Position numbers and translations under genes: made by a program. From Saprospiraceae bacterium (GTDB lineage Bacteria > Bacteroidota > Bacteroidia > Chitinophagales > Saprospiraceae): DNA of 64,000 nt. Positions 10,378 to 15,585 of the stretch are shown one piece after another (position 1 is the stretch's first letter; every line of letters starts with the position of its first letter). The notes beneath the pieces are model-generated. The model was not told the origin of the DNA and searched no databases. It was given only the letters and a program-made list of their open reading frames with translations. Location: assembly GCA_016709995.1 (NCBI GenBank), contig JADJLQ010000001.1, forward strand, positions 1-64,000, given 5' to 3'.

Positions 10378-10444
10378 ATATCATAAAAAAATATGATATC
10401 AATCCAGTCTATCAAGAGATATTCGCCACAATCAATATATCATA
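10378..10444 (+). promoter_or_regulatory. Probable operator: ATATCATA inverted repeat plus a third half-site
   Basis: ATATCATA at 10378-10385 is mirrored by TATGATAT at 10392-10399 around a six-A spacer, a perfect 8-bp inverted repeat. A third ATATCATA lies at 10437-10444, directly before the start of the HTH gene. The arrangement suggests autoregulation by the HTH protein it precedes; this is inference. Confidence 0.5.
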
Positions 10445-10445
10445 A

Positions 10446-10640
10446 ATGATGAAAAATAAAACAATTATGACCAAAGAGATAATGAATCTCAATGAGTTGT
10501 CCGAGTATACTGGCATCTCAAAATCACATCTTTACTATTTGCTTGCGAATGGAAAGTTAAAGGGAAATAAACCATTTGGAAAACTTCTATTCTTTGATAA
10601 GAAGCAAATAGATGAATTATTCTCAAGGTATAATAACTAA
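10446..10640 (+). CDS. Excisionase-like helix-turn-helix protein
   Basis: A 64-residue protein of the MerR/excisionase-like HTH_17 type, seen in LNELSEYTGISKSHLYYLLA (helix-turn-helix) and the following wing GKLLFFDKKQIDELF. Such proteins bend DNA next to att sites to favour excision, or act as element regulators. ATGs at 10446, 10449, 10467 and 10482 are all in frame; the HTH fold itself begins at MNLNELS (10482). It overlaps the next frame by 29 bases, which suggests one transcript. Confidence 0.8.
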   Translation: MMKNKTIMTKEIMNLNELSEYTGISKSHLYYLLANGKLKGNKPFGKLLFFDKKQIDELFSRYNN

Positions 10641-10641
10641 A

Positions 10642-10875
10642 ATGGCTCAAAAAAACTACGCACTTATGAAACCAGATATGAATATCAACCCTTTCGAGAT
10701 AATTTCAAACCAGATAGCTGATTTAGATTTAAAGTTGGAAAAATTGTATGAGAAGTTATCTATTCAGCCAGATAGTAGTAAGGCACCACTTCGGTTAAAA
10801 GCTGCAAAGATAAGCAATATAAGGATCAGTACAAGGCCACTTTTGAGAGCTTTTATGAACAGCCATCATCCATGA
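10642..10875 (+). CDS. Small element protein with coiled-coil stretch, unknown function
   Basis: The ATG at 10642 opens a 77-residue frame (MAQKNYALMKPDMNINPF and on); the same frame is open back to an ATG at 10612, inside the HTH gene. Residues following NPFEIISNQIADL form an amphipathic, coiled-coil-like helix (LDLKLEKLYEKLS) similar in style to the N-terminus of DNA-binding proteins in Bacteroidota mobile elements. The last 30 residues (PLRLKAAKISNIRIS onward) look unlike protein of that type, and the correct continuation may be in another frame, which leads into the next entry. It ends in an ATGA overlap with that gene. Confidence 0.45.
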   Translation: MAQKNYALMKPDMNINPFEIISNQIADLDLKLEKLYEKLSIQPDSSKAPLRLKAAKISNIRISTRPLLRAFMNSHHP

Positions 10876-11066
10876 AGGAGGTCTCTGTCAAACGTGGATT
10901 CGATAGAGCCAATATTTGCTGGTATTGTCGGGATATGAGATTAAACAATACCATTTCTGTGTACAAGAAAGGGATATGTAGTATCACAAAACGATTGGTC
11001 AATAAGTATACTACGAATCCTAATCTCAGGCCAAAGCCTACTCCAACCCTTTTTGATTATGATTGA
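10872..11066 (+). CDS. Winged-helix-like small DNA-binding protein of the element
   Basis: The 64-residue frame reads MKEVSVKRGFDRANICWYCR, then basic and hydrophobic strands, and ends with YTTNPNLRPKPTPTLFDYD. I recall similar short proteins with RANICRY and YTTNP motifs in Bacteroidota phage-like elements, predicted as winged HTH; this was not checked. The frame is open without a start codon for about 80 bases upstream and encodes plausible family sequence there (KDQYKATFESFYEQPSS). So either translation restarts at the ATGA overlap, or a single gene 10642-11066 has a frameshift near 10790-10800. Confidence 0.55.
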   Translation: MKEVSVKRGFDRANICWYCRDMRLNNTISVYKKGICSITKRLVNKYTTNPNLRPKPTPTLFDYD

Positions 11067-11955
11067 TGGCATCAAAGCCACAACCAAAATTCATGATATT
11101 TATGAATGGAAAAAGTCGACCGGCATAGATCTTATGACCTCTATCAATGTCGACAGTGGCGAACAAGTTAGGTCAAGGTCACGACAGTATGATGATGGCT
11201 CTGAAAGCTATAAATATTGGGCCAACTATCAAAGTTATAACCTGGAGGTCATAGAATCAATCAAGGCCGGTAAATCGATTTGGAGGCTTAACCTGAGAGG
11301 AAGCATTCATAAAGCAGCAATGAATGGCAACAACGCACAAAGATTGACCTGGAGCCTGCTACAATCCGAGCTGACTAAAATTGAAATTGATTTGAAAATA
11401 CCACTAAATGACTGGAAGGTTAAAAACATTGAGTACGGAGTAAATTTAGTCCGGGATCAGCCAGTATTGCCCTTTTTGAGCCAATCATTGCTGATGCATA
11501 GGCGGCAGCCATTTGGAAGCCTTAATTCGGAGAAAGGAGAGGCAATAGGATTTCAGTCAACGGGCTATCAGCATCAACTAAAAGCTTATGACAAGGCTTT
11601 GCAGTTAAAACTGCCTAATCCTTTGATGAGAATCGAAGATCGTGTAAATCGAATGCAATACCTCAAAGGGCAGCCCATTAGCCTCCATTTCATTGGAATG
11701 TATTGTATTCAGTTTAAAATCTATTCATCCTGCCTGGAGATGATCCAAAAGGATGGGATCATGATCTTGCAGAGTACCCGGGATGGAAAAGTAAGTAAAA
11801 AGCACCCGGCCATCAGCATCATGCAGGGGGCAATAAAAAACATACTTGCAATTTCAGACAAGTATGGCCTTACCCCTCTTGCACTTGGAAAGATAAAAAT
11901 TCAGGATCCAGCTGGTATTGTGAAGAAAAGAGGTAGTGGGAAATGGGATTTTTAA
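11053..11955 (+). CDS. Chimeric protein: replication-initiator-like N-terminus fused to P27-type terminase small subunit C-terminus
   Basis: The 300-residue frame has two unlike parts. Residues 1-204 resemble phage/satellite replication proteins of the II/X (RstA-like) type: IEYGVNLV, then the Tyr179-Asp180-Lys181 motif, then LMRIEDRVNRMQYL. Residues about 211-290 resemble the C-terminal half of the P27 family of phage terminase small subunits: FIGMYCIQFKIYSSCLEMI, KDG, KKHPAISIMQGAIKNILA and DKYGLTPLALGKI. The junction is near residues 205-211 (about 11665-11685). The Rep part lacks its usual C-terminus and the TerS part lacks its N-terminal DNA-binding half. A deletion that joined two genes is the simplest explanation. 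The start overlaps the preceding gene by 14 bases. Confidence 0.65.
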   Translation: MIMIDGIKATTKIHDIYEWKKSTGIDLMTSINVDSGEQVRSRSRQYDDGSESYKYWANYQSYNLEVIESIKAGKSIWRLNLRGSIHKAAMNGNNAQRLTWSLLQSELTKIEIDLKIPLNDWKVKNIEYGVNLVRDQPVLPFLSQSLLMHRRQPFGSLNSEKGEAIGFQSTGYQHQLKAYDKALQLKLPNPLMRIEDRVNRMQYLKGQPISLHFIGMYCIQFKIYSSCLEMIQKDGIMILQSTRDGKVSKKHPAISIMQGAIKNILAISDKYGLTPLALGKIKIQDPAGIVKKRGSGKWDF

Positions 11956-11958
11956 CTT

Positions 11959-12147
11959 TTAACTGACAATATTTTTTATTTCTGATTTATCTTCTGATCT
12001 ATAAGCACTTGCCTGTGCTATTCGTGCAAGTATTCCCATAAAACAGGCCACACCTGCCATAGCTGCTTGTTGCGGTGCACTCATCACAAAGCTGCCTGCA
12101 ATAAACAAACAACCCAGCCCAATTAATAAAATGGATAAGATCTTCAT
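11959..12147 (-). CDS. Small two-helix membrane protein of the element
   Basis: From the ATG at 12147 the frame encodes 62 residues: a hydrophobic segment ILSILLIGLGCLFIAGSFVM, a short loop, a second segment AAMAGVACFMGILARIA and a charged tail. It is the only element gene on the minus strand and its stop is three bases from the stop of the Rep-TerS gene. The region before the start is AT-rich, as usual in this phylum. A longer frame back to 12207 runs through the terminal repeat and is unlikely. No family is recognised; accessory, toxin-like or superinfection roles are possible but unsupported. Confidence 0.55.
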   Translation of the reverse strand: MKILSILLIGLGCLFIAGSFVMSAPQQAAMAGVACFMGILARIAQASAYRSEDKSEIKNIVS

Positions 12148-12184
12148 AATTAATTTATTTAATAATAAGGATGAAATAACTCGC

Positions 12185-12209
12185 TTTGCTTGCAAATTTG
12201 CTTGCAAAT
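12185..12209 (+). repeat. Right terminal tandem repeat, two copies of TTTGCTTGCAAA
   Basis: This 25-bp sequence is identical to 8904-8928 and has the same orientation. It lies 36 bp inside the right 58-bp repeat. Together with the left copy it frames the element and is a candidate arm site for the recombinase. Confidence 0.7.
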
Positions 12210-12210
12210 A

Positions 12211-12242
12211 AAAAAAGGTTACAAAGAATAATCCTTATAACC
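12211..12242 (-). terminator. Element-borne replacement terminator for tRNA-Val
   Basis: On the minus strand arms at 12232-12242 and 12217-12227 form a hairpin (nine of eleven pairs) followed by a run of seven T. It sits just beyond the 3' end of the reconstituted tRNA-Val gene but inside the element. It therefore appears to replace the terminator that integration moved to 8693-8734. Confidence 0.6.
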
Positions 12243-12245
12243 CTT

Positions 12246-12303
12246 TGATAATCAAGTGGGAGTTGACGGGTTCGAACCGCCGACCCTCTGCTTGTAAGGC
12301 AGA
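12246..12303 (+). repeat. attR: 58-bp direct repeat inside intact tRNA-Val
   Basis: Identical to 8736-8793. Here the repeat is continuous with the 5' half of tRNA-Val, so the gene is restored by the copy carried on the element. Confidence 0.9.
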
Positions 12304-12331
12304 TGCTCTGAACCAGCTGAGCTAAACTCCC
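12257..12331 (-). tRNA. tRNA-Val (anticodon TAC)
   Basis: A full cloverleaf is visible: acceptor GGGAGTT paired with AACTCCC plus discriminator A, D-arm GCTCAGCTGGTTCAGAGC, anticodon stem CTGCC/AGCAG region with loop CTTACAA (anticodon TAC, valine), and T-loop TTCGAAC. It serves as the integration target; its 3' part is duplicated at 8747-8793. Confidence 0.95.
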
Positions 12332-12396
12332 TATTTTTTTATTTTCGAGGCAAAACGCTTATGCTTTGACCATTATATTTTTGAAATCCGCTCTGT

Positions 12397-12446
12397 GATG
12401 CTCACTGCCTGCCGCCAGGTAGGTGAACCAGCTGAGCTAAACTCCC
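12397..12446 (-). pseudogene. tRNA-Val 5' fragment interrupted by a 20-bp imperfect palindrome
   Basis: Positions 12424-12446 repeat the first 23 bases of tRNA-Val exactly (GGGAGTTTAGCTCAGC and on). Positions 12397-12403 repeat the next seven (GAGCATC). In the intact gene these parts are contiguous; here 20 bases at 12404-12423 (actgcctgccgccaggtagg) separate them. The insert contains nearly self-complementary arms around CCG. Similarity to tRNA ends after GAGCATC. It cannot form a functional tRNA. Confidence 0.65.
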
Positions 12447-12511
12447 TTTTAAAGAGGGGCAAATATAGAGAATTATTTGATCACACTATATGGACTTGTA
12501 AAAATTGCTGA

Positions 12512-14842
12512 TTATTTTATTACAACTTCGTCGATCAAGATTACAGCTGGTGATCCACTCAGTTTATGGTCGGTAGGGCAAACAGCCCGGCCGACAGTCT
12601 TTACCTTGATAGATCTAACGGATTGCCGGCCAAAATTATAATTAGCGGCATAAACCTGGCTAGCTGCTGAGGTGCCCGGAATGGATATTTTTTTGACCTC
12701 CTTAAAGTTCTGACCATCCACAGAGATGAGCAGTGATGCTTGGGTGGGCAACCAAGCCCTCGCAGCTTTATTTTGTAGAAAACGTACTTCCACACTGGAC
12801 ATGAGGGTGTCTTTGCCTTTGTCCCAGGTGACTTCTCCTTCGCCCCCGGACAAAGAAACCCAATTGGACCTGGGGTCTTCGGGCAGACCGATCACTCCAT
12901 CATTCAGCATAGCAGCATCGCCGTCGCCAAACTCCGGATCGGGGGAGGCATTAAAACTAAAAGTGCCTTGTTTAAAGCCAAGGTGGGTCTGTACTTTTTG
13001 ACTTATGTATTGCAATATCTGGTCGCGAAAATCAGCTGGAGTAGTGCCATCCCGATCGATCACCCGGATGCCCATTCGATCGCAATCAGTGACAAATTGA
13101 TTGACCAGGTCTTTCATGCCCTGAATAGGTCCCCACTCAGGTCTTCGGTTAGATAACTCTGTTTCGCTCTTTGCCACTACATTGGGCTGGTCCGCTTTTA
13201 TAAGTTGGGATAATGCACCTATATTCATAAAATAACCAAAAGTCCTGGTGCCCATACTTTTAGCTACCTGCAGCTGAGCATAGATTAGCGACAGACGATC
13301 CCGATCTACTTTCTCTTTGAGATCAGAGTTATTCTGAGCAGCATTGATCACAGAATTAAAATAAGAATAGAGCTGATTGATATTGGTCGGGGCAAGCCAG
13401 GATCTGTAGGCTTCTGCTGGACTCGCATCCATAGGCAAGGGCGATTTACTTCCCTGGTAAGCTTTCTCCAGAGCCTGTACATACCCCAGCATCGATTTAG
13501 CACCTTGAGCATAGGTATTGTCACAATACTGCCAAATCAGGGAGTCAAGATTTTGATGAGCATTATAGGCCAGATTGGAGGCAACATAAAATTTGAGATC
13601 GGTGAGTGCAGTACCTCTCTGTGAACTTCCGGTAATAATCACCCCTTTAACTCCCTGGCTTTCAAGATATTGGAATGATTGCTGCATAGCAGTCAGATTA
13701 GGGAATGGCATCATAAAGTTCTGCTCATTGGTGACATGTATCATCGCCACGATATTGGATGTGAGTTTTTTCCATCCGGCTAGATCCGTCCTAAACTGCT
13801 CATTTTTAGGTCCTTCGCCTAAAGAGGAGCCATGGTCAGTATCCTTGGTATCCAGGACTACCATCACATTGCCGGCTGGAGTAATATTGGTAGGAGCCTG
13901 GCGATAAGGACCATTTACCCACATGGCATGGATTCTTTCGTGGTGTTTGTCAGCCACCTCATTGACCAGTTTTAACAGGGCTCCCCCCGCACTGCCGGTC
14001 TCTTTGATCGCATCCTGAGTCAACTTGTCTTCACTCACGATATTATTATTATATGGGCTTATAGACCAATAGTCAGCCCTACCCTTGGTCATAGTCCATA
14101 CTTCAAGATTTTTGTCCAAAGCTTGTTTTAGCTCCGGGGACAAGAAGTTGATTTGATCGGGCACTTTAGACGATCCGATTTGAGCATAATACTCAGGGTG
14201 AGTTTTGAAGTATGATTCAGAGGGGAAAATTCTTTCCATAGAATATTCCCATGTGCCCCAGTCCTTTAGGTTATCGATTTTGATCCGGTTCCAGGCGCGA
14301 TAATCTGCGTTGTTAGCAAATGTGCTTATGACTTGCCGATAACTGAAGGTTGGTTTGAATACGAGGTCCTGGTCAGCAGGGATCACCAACGGATTTTTTT
14401 GGCTATACTGGGTCATGGTCTCTACTACTTTGACGGACCCCATTCTGGTTAGTTGATCATATATGGCCTGGGTAAGGGCGGTGGGGTTATTTGCTGTGAT
14501 AATCCACTTGTCGCCCCGGGCTCCTGCAAAATAGCCATCACCACCCAGTTCATTGTAGGGTATACTGTTGTCATATTTAGTCGTGCGATTGCTTTTACCT
14601 ATCAGGATTTCATTAGGTTGAGGACCTACAATATCTGCGAATGCCTGCAGCTCGGCTCCTGTGATAATGTTTAAATGATTTTTAAAATCTGTTACCGCTT
14701 TTACCAGGCTATCGGAGGCTTTCTCACCATATATGATTCTATAGGTGGAGGTCTTATTTTGCGAAATGATCAGATCATGAGAGGGTTGTTTACACGAAAT
14801 CAGGTATCCGAGTGCAAAAAGTACAAACAAGATTTTTTTCAT
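12512..14842 (-). CDS. DUF4838 family secreted lipoprotein, probable glycan-active enzyme
   Basis: A surface or periplasmic lipoprotein: from the ATG at 14842 the signal MKKILFVLFALGYLISCKQ has a lipobox Cys. The N-terminal part (EKASDSLVKAVTDFKNHL, then PNEILIGKS) is like the small domain preceding alpha-glucuronidases and hexosaminidases. The middle part resembles DUF4838 (RAWNRIKIDNLKDWGTWEYS, YWSISPYNNN, NGPYRQAP). The C-terminal 150 residues look like an F5/8-type carbohydrate-binding beta sandwich (GVIGLPEDPRSNWVSLSG). At 776 residues the length fits. DUF4838 proteins are usually found with polysaccharide-use genes; the reaction is not established. It lies downstream of NagB and a small membrane-anchored protein on the same strand. 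Confidence 0.7.
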   Translation of the reverse strand: MKKILFVLFALGYLISCKQPSHDLIISQNKTSTYRIIYGEKASDSLVKAVTDFKNHLNIITGAELQAFADIVGPQPNEILIGKSNRTTKYDNSIPYNELGGDGYFAGARGDKWIITANNPTALTQAIYDQLTRMGSVKVVETMTQYSQKNPLVIPADQDLVFKPTFSYRQVISTFANNADYRAWNRIKIDNLKDWGTWEYSMERIFPSESYFKTHPEYYAQIGSSKVPDQINFLSPELKQALDKNLEVWTMTKGRADYWSISPYNNNIVSEDKLTQDAIKETGSAGGALLKLVNEVADKHHERIHAMWVNGPYRQAPTNITPAGNVMVVLDTKDTDHGSSLGEGPKNEQFRTDLAGWKKLTSNIVAMIHVTNEQNFMMPFPNLTAMQQSFQYLESQGVKGVIITGSSQRGTALTDLKFYVASNLAYNAHQNLDSLIWQYCDNTYAQGAKSMLGYVQALEKAYQGSKSPLPMDASPAEAYRSWLAPTNINQLYSYFNSVINAAQNNSDLKEKVDRDRLSLIYAQLQVAKSMGTRTFGYFMNIGALSQLIKADQPNVVAKSETELSNRRPEWGPIQGMKDLVNQFVTDCDRMGIRVIDRDGTTPADFRDQILQYISQKVQTHLGFKQGTFSFNASPDPEFGDGDAAMLNDGVIGLPEDPRSNWVSLSGGEGEVTWDKGKDTLMSSVEVRFLQNKAARAWLPTQASLLISVDGQNFKEVKKISIPGTSAASQVYAANYNFGRQSVRSIKVKTVGRAVCPTDHKLSGSPAVILIDEVVIK

Positions 14843-14926
14843 GGAAAAATAATTACTATAAAAATTAAATAGAAAGCGCAAAATTAACAATTATAGAAAG
14901 GAATGTGATGTCTCAACATCCTTTAA

Positions 14927-15574
14927 CTATTTCTTTGGTTTCTTGCGCAAGAAGAAAAGAATGATGACCAAGGCCCCTATGATGCCAAATACCCAGGTAT
15001 AGGACGACCAATCGATTTTTTGTGAATTAGAAGAATTGATGGCGCTCGGAATAAAAGGCGCCACCGATATATTTTCGAGCTTGAGGGAATTAAAAAACAA
15101 ATCTTTGTTTTCATGAGATTTCGAAGCATTACTTTGATATGTCCAATAATCAATGATGTAGAGATCGCTGCCCAGAAGTATCAACCTTTTGAATCTTACA
15201 TCAGGGAAATCCGGGTCGGGCTTGCAAGTCGAATAAAAATCAGCAAAGGGTACATCACTGATGGACCCACTGGATTGATTGACTAACCTGCACTGGTGCG
15301 AAGGGTCCTGCATAGATTCGAAAATCGTTTTATAAAACTTTGGCCGGTCCAGGTTGGCTAGTTTGTCTACCGATACAGCATTCATTTTTAAAATACAAGC
15401 GTAATAACCATTTACATCTGAATAGTCATAGACCCTCTGGCCCAAAGTATCCAATAAAGAAGGTGGCGAAGGAAATGTCAGCTTAACACCTGGATTAATT
15501 TCAATAACTTGCTGTGCTACAATAAAATGCGAGCTGAAGAGGGTGCTTAAAAGCAAAGCTATATAAATTCGCAT
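14927..15574 (-). CDS. Exported protein with C-terminal membrane anchor, unknown function
   Basis: The 215-residue protein starts with a signal peptide (MRIYIALLLSTLFSSHFIVA, then QQ). A soluble domain of about 160 residues follows, and the C-terminus has one membrane helix (WVFGIIGALVIILFFL) ended by basic residues RKKPKK. The domain has two Cys (about residues 61 and 96) and no motif I recognise. It begins 11 bases after the nagB stop, so the two are probably one transcript. Confidence 0.65.
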   Translation of the reverse strand: MRIYIALLLSTLFSSHFIVAQQVIEINPGVKLTFPSPPSLLDTLGQRVYDYSDVNGYYACILKMNAVSVDKLANLDRPKFYKTIFESMQDPSHQCRLVNQSSGSISDVPFADFYSTCKPDPDFPDVRFKRLILLGSDLYIIDYWTYQSNASKSHENKDLFFNSLKLENISVAPFIPSAINSSNSQKIDWSSYTWVFGIIGALVIILFFLRKKPKK

Positions 15575-15585
15575 GCTTATATAAT

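Larger units (their letters stand above)
8736..12303 (+). mobile_element. 3.5-kb integrative element in tRNA-Val, phage-satellite (PICI)-like
   Basis: The element is bounded by identical 58-bp repeats (8736-8793 and 12246-12303) that cover the 3' part of tRNA-Val; the unit is 3510 bp. It contains an integrase next to the left end, an excisionase-like HTH gene, two overlapping small ORFs, a replication-protein/terminase-small-subunit chimera and one small membrane protein on the opposite strand. Integrase, Xis-like, Rep and TerS functions in one short tRNA-borne element match the plan of phage-inducible chromosomal islands. No capsid, portal, large terminase, relaxase or primase gene is present, so mobilisation would need helper functions. 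It may instead be a dead deletion remnant. Confidence 0.85.

Noticed and set aside
12147..12207. A longer start for the small membrane protein
   Set aside because: The extra codons run through the tandem terminal repeat and precede a good ATG that directly begins the hydrophobic signal-like helix.
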